Counted from the stretch's first letter, positions 9,126 to 17,385 are shown. The stretch is DNA of 39,384 nucleotides from Bacillota bacterium (GCA_023249475.1 JAHFCO010000022.1:1-39384), one strand, 5' to 3'. Numbers and translations: made by a program. Notes: a model not told the origin generated them from the sequence alone.

Positions 9126-10586
9126 TTAGTTGAAATACAAAGCATCGACGAATTCATCCATGAGCGAGGGTTCATCCGCCAACTCGACGGTATGGATCCG
9201 ACTCAGGTCGATCGGATCCTGCGATTCATCGAGAAGCAATTTCATCGTTCCTCGAAGCGCGGTATTTCCGACCGTGTGGATCTTCCCGTTGAATTCTTTC
9301 GGAAACAATCCGATGGTGATCGCGGCGTCGATGCGTAAGCCGCTGCCGAATCCTCCTGCCAAATCGAAACGTTCGATCTCTTTAGCTTGAGTATCCGTCT
9401 TTTTGAGTAAAATTTCAATCCCTGTTCGAATCGCGGCCTTCGCCAACTGAAACATACGGACATCCTGTTGGGTCAATCCGATCTCCGGGGTCAGTTCGAC
9501 GATTTCGTCAAGATGTCCCCCTTCGTCCATCTCCTGGCCAAGGAGTACGCTGAAGAGGTCGATGTACCCTGATCCGCAGATGCCGACCGGCGGTTCATCG
9601 GAGAGGGTTTCAAACCCGATCGAACCGTCGTCGTTGCGGAACACGTTGTGGATCGCCCCGTCGATGCTTCCGCACCCGCATGACAGGTTCCCTCCCTCAA
9701 AGGCGGGACCCGCGGCCGTACTGGTCGCATAGGCGATGCCGTTTTTAAGCAGGACGAGTTCCCCGTTGGTGCCCAGATCCAGAAACAGATGGGTACCTTT
9801 GCGACTGAAGAAGTCGAGTTCGACCAAGCCGCAGAGGATGTCCGCGCCGACATAGGCGGAGATCGGCGGATAGACGATGATTTCGGCCGGGTAGTCCAAT
9901 GCGGGGAAAAGGTCGGTGAGCTGAAAGACTTTGGTTTCCTTGACGGAAACGGAATACGGGACGCGGATGATCGGTTCGACGGGGGCTTGCATGAAGAAAT
10001 GCGTCATGGTCGGATTGCCCGTCACACCGATTTTGTATCGTGACCCGGGGTATTTGGTGAAAAGGGAAACGAGGGCGGATTCAAGAGAGTGAAGCAATGC
10101 ATCCGAAATCGGTTTGATCCCGAGTTCCTGACTGGCTTGGATCCGTGACAGGACATCCGCGCCATAGGCGCGTTGAGGGTTCAGGAATCGGATCTCATCC
10201 AGGACCGTGCCCGAACCATCGACCGCAAGCAAGACCACCGTGGTGGTTCCGATGTCGATCGCGATCCGGATCGTCTCATCCGGATGGTCGGTATGGAAAT
10301 GGCGGACGTCGGATCCAAGGATCGTGAATTCCGCTTCTTCCAAACGTTCGATCGTCGTGTCCGCGTCGATCGTATGACGACAGGCCAAACGGATCCCGGC
10401 ATTAAGCTCATCCGGTTGAAGCAACTTGATTTCTTCAGAAGAAGGCAACGGGATGGGATCGATGAACCTTACCTTGCATTTGCCGCAAGTCCCCTTCCCG
10501 TTGCATGTGGCGTCGATCGGGATCTTCCGTTCTTGCAGGTAGGCGAGGAAGGTTTGGTCGGTCTTCGGGATGATCATCCGACTCAC
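9126..10586 (-). CDS. Corrinoid activation protein (ferredoxin domain plus ASKHA/DUF4445), RamA/RACE-like
   Basis: A 486-residue protein of the class that reductively reactivates inactive Co(II) corrinoid on methyltransferases, using ATP. The N-terminus is a 2Fe-2S ferredoxin domain with Cys28, Cys34, Cys37 and Cys69 (CX5CX2CX31C). From about residue 105 there is an ASKHA-type fold with IAIDIGTTTVVLLAVD and later LFLDLGTNGE and DLAGGFGSG. It overlaps the upstream UroD-type gene as GTGA; an internal ATG at 10577 is an alternative start. Its place next to a corrinoid protein and two UroD-type methyltransferases supports the activation role. Family assignment is strong, partner inferred. Confidence 0.88.
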   Translation of the reverse strand: MSRMIIPKTDQTFLAYLQERKIPIDATCNGKGTCGKCKVRFIDPIPLPSSEEIKLLQPDELNAGIRLACRHTIDADTTIERLEEAEFTILGSDVRHFHTDHPDETIRIAIDIGTTTVVLLAVDGSGTVLDEIRFLNPQRAYGADVLSRIQASQELGIKPISDALLHSLESALVSLFTKYPGSRYKIGVTGNPTMTHFFMQAPVEPIIRVPYSVSVKETKVFQLTDLFPALDYPAEIIVYPPISAYVGADILCGLVELDFFSRKGTHLFLDLGTNGELVLLKNGIAYATSTAAGPAFEGGNLSCGCGSIDGAIHNVFRNDDGSIGFETLSDEPPVGICGSGYIDLFSVLLGQEMDEGGHLDEIVELTPEIGLTQQDVRMFQLAKAAIRTGIEILLKKTDTQAKEIERFDLAGGFGSGLRIDAAITIGLFPKEFNGKIHTVGNTALRGTMKLLLDESQDPIDLSRIHTVELADEPSLMDEFVDALYFN

Positions 10587-11722
10587 GGATGGATGTCTTT
10601 GGTCGTCGCCGGGGATTCGTGGTTGCCGGATCGACCTTCTTTCGTGATCTTTTCGCCGTATTCATACATTTCCTCGAAGAACGCCCTCATGTTTTCATTG
10701 GGGATGTCTTTGCCCAGACGGTTTCCGCTACTGAACACCGCATGTCCCTTTCCCGGGTGGTAGAAGGTATCCATGAGGAAACGCATTTCCTGACGGACAT
10801 CCTCGGGGGTTCCGAAAGGTAGGATGCGCTGGACTTCCATGCCCGCCCAGATGCAGATCTTATCGCCGTAAAGTTCGGCGATCTTCTTCTCGTCCATCGT
10901 GTACTTTTGGATTGGATGCAAGACATCCAACCCCATTTCGACGAAATGCGGGATGAAGGGTTCGACGTTGCCGCAGGTATGCAACCACACATCCAAGCCC
11001 TTTGAATGGGCGTAGTCGATGACTTCTTTATAGTGGGGTTTGAGGAATTCGATGAAGATGTCTTCCGAGAAGAAGGGACGGTCCTGCATCCCGATGTCGT
11101 CGGTGAACGCGATCGCGTCGAACTTGTATTCGTCGCTGCTCGCCCGGTCGATGGCACGCATCAGGACATGTTTCAACCGATCCAACAGGTCTTTGATTTC
11201 ATCGGGATTGAGGTAGAAATCCATCAGGGTTTCGCTCATTCCGCGGAAATGCCAAAGACGCTCGAACGAAAGTCGGGTCCAGAAAACACCGCGATATCGT
11301 CCGTCGTCTTCGAAATAGTTCTGGACCAATGATTTCGGAGCGAAGGGATCTGGGATATCCCGGGTGATTTTTTGGATGGTTTCCCAATCCAAGGCGGTCT
11401 TTTCGTCGATCCCGATCGTTTCCCCAGGTTTGAGTTTCAACATCGGGTCGGCCCCTTCGACATCGCACCACACATAGCGGTCGCCGGGTTTCCCGAAATT
11501 GGCGGGACGGGTGTATTCGAAGAACACGGCGTCGTCGGGGTATTCTTCGATCAGATTCTGCATGAATTCTTGCCGTTCGGGTTGTTCTTCGGGAACGAAA
11601 AGCAAGGGGGTGATGACTTGGGCGGGACGGGTTTTCCCTTCCCCGCGTAATATGGCTTTGACTTCTTCCCGGCTCAGAATGTTTTTCTTCGCCTTGGGGA
11701 ATTTTGATGGATCTAGTGGCAT
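10583..11722 (-). CDS. UroD-family protein, probable corrinoid methyltransferase subunit
   Basis: A 379-residue member of the uroporphyrinogen decarboxylase/cobamide methyltransferase superfamily. HTCGN at residues 248-252 gives the His-x-Cys part of the zinc site used by MtaA/MtbA-type enzymes to bind a thiol. The usual third ligand Cys near the C-terminus is replaced in the segment around Ser331-Ser332, so zinc may be bound differently or absent. It lies directly downstream of the corrinoid protein gene, with TAGGAGG 5 bases before its start. It could be the substrate-specific component that demethylates a donor, or the second methyltransferase. Real uroporphyrinogen decarboxylase is unlikely given this context and the HxC motif. 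Confidence 0.8.
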   Translation of the reverse strand: MPLDPSKFPKAKKNILSREEVKAILRGEGKTRPAQVITPLLFVPEEQPERQEFMQNLIEEYPDDAVFFEYTRPANFGKPGDRYVWCDVEGADPMLKLKPGETIGIDEKTALDWETIQKITRDIPDPFAPKSLVQNYFEDDGRYRGVFWTRLSFERLWHFRGMSETLMDFYLNPDEIKDLLDRLKHVLMRAIDRASSDEYKFDAIAFTDDIGMQDRPFFSEDIFIEFLKPHYKEVIDYAHSKGLDVWLHTCGNVEPFIPHFVEMGLDVLHPIQKYTMDEKKIAELYGDKICIWAGMEVQRILPFGTPEDVRQEMRFLMDTFYHPGKGHAVFSSGNRLGKDIPNENMRAFFEEMYEYGEKITKEGRSGNHESPATTKDIHP

Positions 11723-11731
11723 ATGTACCTC

Positions 11732-12370
11732 CTAGGCCAAACGTCTTTCAAGATGTTCGGCGAACGTCACGGCATCCGGTTCGAAGATATCGGCTTCGAT
11801 CTGCGAAGCGAAGGTGGCGGTGACCGGCGCGCCTCCGACACAGATCAGGACGGAATCGCGTAAACCCGCTTCTTTGAAGGCTTGGACGACTTCGGTGAAA
11901 TGGATCATCGAGGTGGTGAGAAGCGCGGACATACAGACGACTTTCGCGCCGCTTTCCTTCACGGCTTGAACGAATTTAGCAGGTGCAACATCGACACCCA
12001 AATCGATGCATTCGAATCCATGCGACTTCAGCATCAATCCGACGATGTTTTTCCCGATGTCGTGAAGGTCGTCCTTGACCGTCCCCAAGACGACTTTGGC
12101 CTTGGGTTTTTGATTCCCTAAGACAAGATACGGTTCAAGGATCGCCAATCCGACATTCAAGGCACGGGCTGCGATCAGGACTTCGGGGATAAAGACCGTC
12201 CCGTTTTTCCACCGCTCGGCGACGATCTGCATGGCGGCGAGCAGTCCGTCATCCAGAATCTTGAAGGCGCTGACGCCCTTCTCCAATGCTTCCCTGCATA
12301 AACGATCCACATCCTTGACTTTACCTCGCGTGACACTCAGAATCAATTCTTCATAAAAAGCCTGGTCCAT
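11732..12370 (-). CDS. Corrinoid-binding methyltransferase protein (MtaC/MtbC-like)
   Basis: A 212-residue cobalamin-binding shuttle protein. Residues 1-85 form the helical cap domain typical of methionine-synthase-type B12 modules. A Rossmann-like B12 domain follows, with DLHDIG at 101-106 in which His103 is the lower axial cobalt ligand (DxHxxG motif). It carries the methyl group between two methyltransferases, here presumably the two UroD-type proteins in the operon. The start at 12370 has GGGAGG upstream. Length and motif are typical of the family. Confidence 0.93.
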   Translation of the reverse strand: MDQAFYEELILSVTRGKVKDVDRLCREALEKGVSAFKILDDGLLAAMQIVAERWKNGTVFIPEVLIAARALNVGLAILEPYLVLGNQKPKAKVVLGTVKDDLHDIGKNIVGLMLKSHGFECIDLGVDVAPAKFVQAVKESGAKVVCMSALLTTSMIHFTEVVQAFKEAGLRDSVLICVGGAPVTATFASQIEADIFEPDAVTFAEHLERRLA

Positions 12371-12373
12371 GGT

Positions 12374-13081
12374 TCATTCCTCCCTTGTTTTTTCACGATC
12401 ATGGTTTCGATTGACGGTGGTCAGGATTTCTTCATAATCATAAATCCCGACGAATTTCTCATGGGGGTGAAGCGTGACGCAGACGTGGTCGTCGTCCCCC
12501 TTCAGCATCCTTCTCAACAATCCCAAATCCCCTTCGATCACGGAATAATAGCCTTCTTCTTTGCGTCGGATCTGCGATTCTTCCCCGTCCAATCCGAGTT
12601 TGATGTAGGTGACGGGGGTCGAAAACTTATCGTAAAGCATCGAGAATACGTAATCCGCGTTGTCTTCCCCGTACTCCTCGGAGATTTTCCGATATTCCGG
12701 CGATGTCCGGGCGAAATACTCGTCGTCGCGCTCGCCATAGGACAGGCAATGGTAGCGTTTGTGGGGATTCCCTTCGAAGCGTTTCCGATAGGCAGCGTTA
12801 GACCCCATCAGGGCGGCGGCACAATCGTGAACCCTCAGCACCTTGATCGGAATCCCTTTGGAAACGAGCGGTAGGATCGCATTCCCGCACAGACCGTAAA
12901 ACAAGAGGATTTCATCGACGTCTTTCGTTTCGTCGATGATCGATTGGATCGAACGGGCCAAAAGTTCTGGATGGTCGTGTTGACGGATCTCCAGATAATC
13001 CACGGCTTCGACGCCGCTTTCTTCGAGTAGTTTGTCCAGATAAGGTTTGAAGACCTCGCAGGCGATGATTCTGCGGCTCAT
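12374..13081 (-). CDS. DUF1638 family protein
   Basis: A 235-residue protein matching the DUF1638 pattern: ACEVF at the N-terminus, YGLCGNA near residue 62 and RVHDCAAALMGS near 83, giving several conserved Cys and His residues that could bind metal. No biochemical role is established that I know of. From memory the family often sits beside corrinoid methyltransferase genes, as here, immediately upstream of the corrinoid protein with a 3-base gap. A role in corrinoid or metal handling is a reasonable inference. Confidence 0.8.
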   Translation of the reverse strand: MSRRIIACEVFKPYLDKLLEESGVEAVDYLEIRQHDHPELLARSIQSIIDETKDVDEILLFYGLCGNAILPLVSKGIPIKVLRVHDCAAALMGSNAAYRKRFEGNPHKRYHCLSYGERDDEYFARTSPEYRKISEEYGEDNADYVFSMLYDKFSTPVTYIKLGLDGEESQIRRKEEGYYSVIEGDLGLLRRMLKGDDDHVCVTLHPHEKFVGIYDYEEILTTVNRNHDREKTREE

Positions 13082-13983
13082 GGTTTGAGCCTCGCTTGAG
13101 GATGATGGCGATGAAGCGTTTCAAGGATGTCTTGGGAAGAGGATTCCTTCGCGGAATAAAGCATCACGATCTCATCGGCAGTCTCGCTCTCCATTTCGAT
13201 CAAGCGGGATATCCCGGCGATTTCGATGCGATAGCCTTGATCGTCCGTTCGGATCGTCCCTTTCAAGCGCAGAAGATACGGTTGAACTTCCCGTAAAAAC
13301 GATGTGATCGTGGGAAGGTCCTTCCACTTCCCGCAAAAGACGGTGAGTTCGGACGACGAGATGTCTTTTTTGGAACCCCGATGAATCGGATCCTGGATCG
13401 ACAAAGAATGAAACCTGAGCCGGTCGCGATCGAAGTTTCCATAACTCCCCGTCAGTTGGACGGCATGCGGGTTAAGTTGCTTCAAAACGGTACTAAGTTC
13501 TTCGATTTGGGAAAGCGTGGCGATGTCGGTTTTGTGGATCAAGATCACATCCGCGCATTCCACCTGTTTGCGAAGCATCGCCATCGAACCGATCAGTTTC
13601 ATGAAGGTCGACGGATCGACCAGTGAAATCGCCGAGACGTCGGCGCTTTCGATCTTTGCTAGGTTCATCGCTTGGACGATCAACCCGTCCATCGCGCTCG
13701 GATCGGCGAACCCGCTGGATTCGACCAAGATCCGATCGTGTCCTTCACGAAGAAGCTTGGACAACACATCGATGAATTCCGGGGCTTTGCATGTACAGAA
13801 GATGGACCCGTGATGGATCGACGTCACGGCGTCGCTGAGTCGTCCCAAACGATCGGCGTCATAGGTCGTTTTCCCGAACTCGTTGACGATGACGGGGAAC
13901 GGTAATTGCGATTCCTGAAGGAAGCGTTGGATCAGGGTGGTCTTTCCGCTGCCTAAAAACCCGTTGACGACGATCAATTCCAT
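13078..13983 (-). CDS. CobW/P47K-family GTPase, probable metallochaperone
   Basis: A 301-residue G3E GTPase with Walker A GFLGSGKT at residues 8-15 and the NEFG switch motif. The usual metal-binding CxCC loop is reduced to FCTCKAPEF, still two Cys. The C-terminal half carries a CobW C-like domain (about residues 205-295). Family members deliver zinc or cobalt to target enzymes. In this operon the natural clients are the zinc-type UroD methyltransferases or the corrinoid protein (inferred). It overlaps the flanking genes on both sides (TAATG upstream, ATGA downstream), indicating tight coupling. Confidence 0.88.
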   Translation of the reverse strand: MELIVVNGFLGSGKTTLIQRFLQESQLPFPVIVNEFGKTTYDADRLGRLSDAVTSIHHGSIFCTCKAPEFIDVLSKLLREGHDRILVESSGFADPSAMDGLIVQAMNLAKIESADVSAISLVDPSTFMKLIGSMAMLRKQVECADVILIHKTDIATLSQIEELSTVLKQLNPHAVQLTGSYGNFDRDRLRFHSLSIQDPIHRGSKKDISSSELTVFCGKWKDLPTITSFLREVQPYLLRLKGTIRTDDQGYRIEIAGISRLIEMESETADEIVMLYSAKESSSQDILETLHRHHPQARLKP

Positions 13984-15341
13984 TACTTTTTTACCTTTTG
14001 GATTTCCGCGATCAATTCGGATTGACTGGGGATGAGCGATGAGTAGACCAAATTACCGTTGATGTATAAGGAAGGAAGATGCTGGACCTTCATTTCCATG
14101 CAGCGTTTGATGTTTTCTTTCTTGGTGAACTTGTATTCGATATAGTCGAAGGTTTCACCCAGTTCCTCTTTGACACTGTGGACCATGCCCATCATGTACC
14201 CGCAGGCGGCGCAACTGGCGGAATCCAAGGTAAAGACCTCGACCAAGGGTTTCTTCAATAAGGAATATTCAGGCAGATCGACCGTGATGCCGCTGAGATC
14301 CAACGATCCGTCGTCGCTCCCCAACATCGCTCTTGCTTCCTCGGGATGATGGATGGCATACGATGCGGCGATGGCGTTGTCGATGGGGGTCGCGTAGGGC
14401 ATATCGCATCCCGGGCTGACGATCAGGTTCTTCGTACCGCACGCATCCAGGATATCGAGGACCGCTTTCATGTTCGCGTTCTGCGAGCCGTGAAGCATCG
14501 TGATGGTCAGCTGGATGTTCCCGCCGATCGTGACGTTGTACTTGTCGCAAATCGCCTTGGCGGCCTTGATGTCGATGTTCTCGTCGATCGAGATGCTGTC
14601 GGGGGTGCATCGGCACATCGCTTCGATGTTGCGGGTCGCATCGCCGCAGACGAAGAAGGAAGAGAAGGTTTTCTTATCACGAAGGTCTTTGAAGATTCCG
14701 GTATACGGCAAGGTTAGGAACTCTTCGAAATGGTCGCTGGAGATCTGTGAGACCAAGGGGTCCACCAACGCGATGACATCCATGCCCGCATCGATGTACA
14801 TCGCCGCCATCTTCTTGGCGACCGACGCACAATATTTCAGCAACCCGATGACGAAGTCCGGGTCGTCGTAAAGGTCCAGAAACAAATCGGTGCCGCGCAG
14901 ATGCGAAGCCAAGGTGAAAGGTCCGGTGATCAAGCCGTAAAGCGCGGTCGTTTCGCCGACCTTCGCTTTCATTTCACGCATCGCCCCGAGAATCATCGGC
15001 AACCGTCCGTCGTGTTCGTCCGGGATCAAACATTCGCAGGGGATCTTCTTGTCTTTGGCTAAAGGATGGCTGGATACCATCGGCGGACTGTCGTCGACCC
15101 AGGTGAGGTCGCATCCAAGAATCTCCGCTTCGACCTGAAGGTCGAACAATACGGGCTGTCCGTCGGGTGCGTAGGCACGGTTGACTTCCAATAGACTCTC
15201 GACCAGTTTCGCTTGGTCCTGCAGGACTTCCTTGGCGCTATACCCTTTCAATGATCCCGCATGGACACCGCAAAACGGCACCCAGGGGGCACGGTCGACG
15301 TCTTCATGTCGCAAGGCTTGAAAAACGAGTTCTTTTCCCAT
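13983..15341 (-). CDS. UroD-type methyltransferase fused to a C-terminal thioredoxin-like domain
   Basis: A 452-residue two-domain protein. Residues 1 to about 365 form a UroD/MtaA-type barrel with Cys232 in VCGDATRN and Cys312 in SPGCDMPYATP, two Cys of the H-x-C...C zinc site. The His two residues before the first Cys is Phe here. Residues about 370-452 resemble a small thioredoxin/glutaredoxin: CAAC redox pair at 377-380 and a cis-Pro in HLPSLYINGN. The ATG at 15341 is chosen for its AAAGGAG site; the GTG at 15359 lacks one. The fused thioredoxin could reduce the zinc-site thiolate or a disulfide formed on the methyl acceptor. I do not know this fusion as a characterised enzyme. Confidence 0.82.
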   Translation of the reverse strand: MGKELVFQALRHEDVDRAPWVPFCGVHAGSLKGYSAKEVLQDQAKLVESLLEVNRAYAPDGQPVLFDLQVEAEILGCDLTWVDDSPPMVSSHPLAKDKKIPCECLIPDEHDGRLPMILGAMREMKAKVGETTALYGLITGPFTLASHLRGTDLFLDLYDDPDFVIGLLKYCASVAKKMAAMYIDAGMDVIALVDPLVSQISSDHFEEFLTLPYTGIFKDLRDKKTFSSFFVCGDATRNIEAMCRCTPDSISIDENIDIKAAKAICDKYNVTIGGNIQLTITMLHGSQNANMKAVLDILDACGTKNLIVSPGCDMPYATPIDNAIAASYAIHHPEEARAMLGSDDGSLDLSGITVDLPEYSLLKKPLVEVFTLDSASCAACGYMMGMVHSVKEELGETFDYIEYKFTKKENIKRCMEMKVQHLPSLYINGNLVYSSLIPSQSELIAEIQKVKK

Positions 15342-15355
15342 GGTGGCTCCTTTGG

Positions 15356-15916
15356 TCACTCCAGATTGGCGTGACGTGTGAACATCTCGCTGCCCGTCAA
15401 ATTCATCTTATCCATCATCAACATCACGCAGATATCCAGGTAAAGTAGAAGGGATTGTTCGAAGAGGTTCCCCATCGGCTGGATGCTTTTGAGATCCCCT
15501 TCCTTGGCGGCCTTCGGTGAAGGCGCGTTGATGCGTACGCAGACATCGGCGAGTTTCCCGATGGTCGATTCCGGATTGATCGTCACCAGGACGACCTTCG
15601 CATCCAACGACTTGGCTTTTTGGGCCATGGAAACCAGACTCTTGGTTTCCCCCGACCCCGAACACACGACCAACACGTCGCTTTGACGCAGGTTGGGCGT
15701 CACGGTTTCCCCGACCAGATAGACTTTGCGTCCCATGTGCATCAGACGCATCGTGAAGGCGCGCGCCATGAATCCGCTGCGGCCGGCACCGCAGACGAAG
15801 ATCTCGTCCGCGCCTTCCAACGTCTCGATCATCAAATCGACGCTTTTTGGATCGATCTGGTTCAACGCCTGGTTCAGTTCACTTGTCACTGCGTTGGAAT
15901 ACTCATGCAGATTCAT
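15356..15916 (-). CDS. hxlB: 6-phospho-3-hexuloisomerase (SIS domain)
   Basis: A 186-residue single SIS-domain protein of the phosphohexuloisomerase family, interconverting D-arabino-3-hexulose-6-phosphate and fructose-6-phosphate in the ribulose monophosphate cycle. Typical features are FVCGAGRSGFMARAF near residue 40, CSGSGETKS near 88 and the family-specific SIQPMGNLFEQSLLLYLD stretch near 150. It overlaps the synthase gene by 14 bases with GAGGATG as its binding site. The pair is the standard formaldehyde-fixing or formaldehyde-releasing couple. Confidence 0.93.
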   Translation of the reverse strand: MNLHEYSNAVTSELNQALNQIDPKSVDLMIETLEGADEIFVCGAGRSGFMARAFTMRLMHMGRKVYLVGETVTPNLRQSDVLVVCSGSGETKSLVSMAQKAKSLDAKVVLVTINPESTIGKLADVCVRINAPSPKAAKEGDLKSIQPMGNLFEQSLLLYLDICVMLMMDKMNLTGSEMFTRHANLE

Positions 15917-16541
15917 GGTTCATCCTCGCTTTCATGGTCTTCGCGGCTTGGATCGGATCGGCTTGGTTGGTGATGCCCCCGCCGACCACGATGATCGAAG
16001 GTTTCAACCGGGCGATCGCACCCAAGGTCGACAGTTTCACGCCTCCCGCGACTCCGGCTTTGGCGTTTTCAAGGACGCTCAATATGATCTCCAGTTCCGC
16101 CAAGGGATTGGCACCGCTGGATTGTAAGTCGAAAGCCGTATGGACGCAGATCACATCGACCCCCAGACGATCGACTTCGATCGTCCGCTGACGCAGGTCG
16201 TGCACGTCGATCATGTCGACCATGACTTTACGGTTGTATTTACGTGCCGCGCTGACGACACCCGAGATCGTGGTGTCGTGGCTGACCCCCAGGACCGTGA
16301 CATAATCCGCCCCGGCTTCGAAACACTGGGAGGCTTCATATTCACCGGCATCCATGATCTTCGCGTCGGCGAGGACTTCCAGATCCGGGAAACGCCCCTT
16401 CATTTCACGTACCGCCCACAGTCCGTACTCAAGCAACACGGGCGTCCCGATTTCGACGATGTCCACGGTATCCTTCACTTTCTCGACCAAATCCAGGCAT
16501 TGTTTGAGGGATAGGGTATCCAGGGCGAGCTGCAGTTTCAT
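15903..16541 (-). CDS. hxlA: 3-hexulose-6-phosphate synthase
   Basis: A 212-residue enzyme of the OMP decarboxylase superfamily that condenses formaldehyde with ribulose-5-phosphate, or runs in reverse. The active-site residues are visible: Asp8, Glu30 and the DxKxxD motif at 59-64 (LADAKIMDAG). VTVLGVSHDTT and VMVDMID match hexulose-phosphate synthase better than 3-keto-gulonate-6-phosphate decarboxylase (UlaD). Start ATG at 16541 with GGAGG, overlapping the DeoR stop as ATGA. Being the first enzyme after the regulator, it marks C1/pentose-phosphate exchange as central to the operon. Confidence 0.92.
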   Translation of the reverse strand: MKLQLALDTLSLKQCLDLVEKVKDTVDIVEIGTPVLLEYGLWAVREMKGRFPDLEVLADAKIMDAGEYEASQCFEAGADYVTVLGVSHDTTISGVVSAARKYNRKVMVDMIDVHDLRQRTIEVDRLGVDVICVHTAFDLQSSGANPLAELEIILSVLENAKAGVAGGVKLSTLGAIARLKPSIIVVGGGITNQADPIQAAKTMKARMNHESA

Positions 16542-17305
16542 TGAATTTCCTCCGTGAATTTCCATTCATTCGTGTAAGGTAGGTTCTGCGCATCCGCTTT
16601 CCCTTCCGCATTGGTGATCAAGACATCGAAATCATCGAATTTGCCATAGGTATAGGTTCCGGTCACATCGAATTTACTCTCATCGAAAATCAGGATCTTC
16701 GTATCGCTTCGACGCAACACTTCCTTTTTGACCAGGCTTTCTTCATAGGAGAAGGTCGTCGGTCCGCGTTGCCCTTTGAATCCGTCGGTGCCCATGATCG
16801 CCAAATCGAAGTGCAGGTCCATCAGTTGGTCGACGGCGAACCGTCCGACCAAGGATTCGGAACTCCGTTGCACCCGGCCGCCCAACAAGATGATTTCATG
16901 CTGGGACGGAAGCAGGATGGAGGCCGCGGCGATCGAGTTGGTGAAGATCGTCAGTTCTTCCTTCTGCCAGAGCAGACGCGCCAGTTCAAGGGCCGTGCTG
17001 CCCGGATCCAGGAAAAGTTTGCATTTCTCGGGGATGTACGCCAAGGCTTCCTTGGCGATTTTACGCTTTTGCATCGTCCTCTCGCTCATCTTCACGCCGA
17101 TCGGCTGTTCGGAGTAGGGACCGCTCAACAGCGCTTCCCCGTGGCCTTTGATCAAGAGCCCTTTTTGCTGGAGATAGTCCAAATCTTTTCGGATCGTTTC
17201 CGTGCTCACGCCGAAAATCTCGGCCAATTCCTTGACCGTCGCCTTTCCGTCCTGAATGATTCGATTCGCCATTCCCTTGCGCCGATTCAGTTGCTCATTT
17301 GCCAT
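16538..17305 (-). CDS. DeoR-family transcriptional regulator of the 12-gene operon
   Basis: A 255-residue repressor-type regulator. The N-terminal winged helix (about residues 5-60) contains VKELAEIFGVSTETIRKDL, the DeoR signature. The C-terminal DeoRC domain has KLFLDPGSTALELARLL and LLGGRVQ, the phosphosugar-sensing fold. The ATG at 17305 follows GGAGG; the longer reading from 17344 would start inside the -10 region. It is first in the operon, so autoregulation is likely; TTGGTT-type repeats flank its promoter. The effector is probably a sugar phosphate such as hexulose- or ribulose-phosphate (inferred). Confidence 0.92.
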   Translation of the reverse strand: MANEQLNRRKGMANRIIQDGKATVKELAEIFGVSTETIRKDLDYLQQKGLLIKGHGEALLSGPYSEQPIGVKMSERTMQKRKIAKEALAYIPEKCKLFLDPGSTALELARLLWQKEELTIFTNSIAAASILLPSQHEIILLGGRVQRSSESLVGRFAVDQLMDLHFDLAIMGTDGFKGQRGPTTFSYEESLVKKEVLRRSDTKILIFDESKFDVTGTYTYGKFDDFDVLITNAEGKADAQNLPYTNEWKFTEEIQ

Positions 17306-17328
17306 GCATCGTCCTCCAATGCCAACGT

Positions 17329-17364
17329 TAACCAAATTATACACTTGGTTATCATTGGTTTCAA
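17329..17364 (-). promoter_or_regulatory. Promoter and inverted-repeat operator of the 12-gene operon
   Basis: Minus-strand -35 TTGAAA (17359-17364), 17-base spacer, -10 TATAAT (17336-17341). The inverted repeat TAACCAA (17329-17335) / TTGGTTA (17345-17351) brackets the -10 box, and a third TTGGTT (17355-17360) overlaps the -35 box. This is a textbook repressor position, probably for the DeoR protein encoded just downstream. Confidence 0.75.
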
Positions 17365-17366
17365 TC

Positions 17367-17385
17367 CGATTCTAGAAGATTTTGC
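17367..17385 (-). promoter_or_regulatory. 19-bp element shared with the glycosyltransferase promoter
   Basis: Read on the minus strand this is GCAAAATCTTCTAGAATCG, matching 20580-20598 on the plus strand at 18 of 19 positions. In both places it lies just upstream of a -35-like box. It is probably a regulator binding site. Confidence 0.5.

Noticed and set aside
10583-11722. Haem-pathway uroporphyrinogen decarboxylase
   Set aside because: No haem genes are nearby, the HTCGN motif is that of zinc methyltransferases, and the gene lies beside a corrinoid protein and its activator.
15903-16541. 3-keto-L-gulonate-6-phosphate decarboxylase (UlaD)
   Set aside because: The LADAKIMDAG and VDMID segments and the adjacent HxlB gene fit hexulose-phosphate synthase better.
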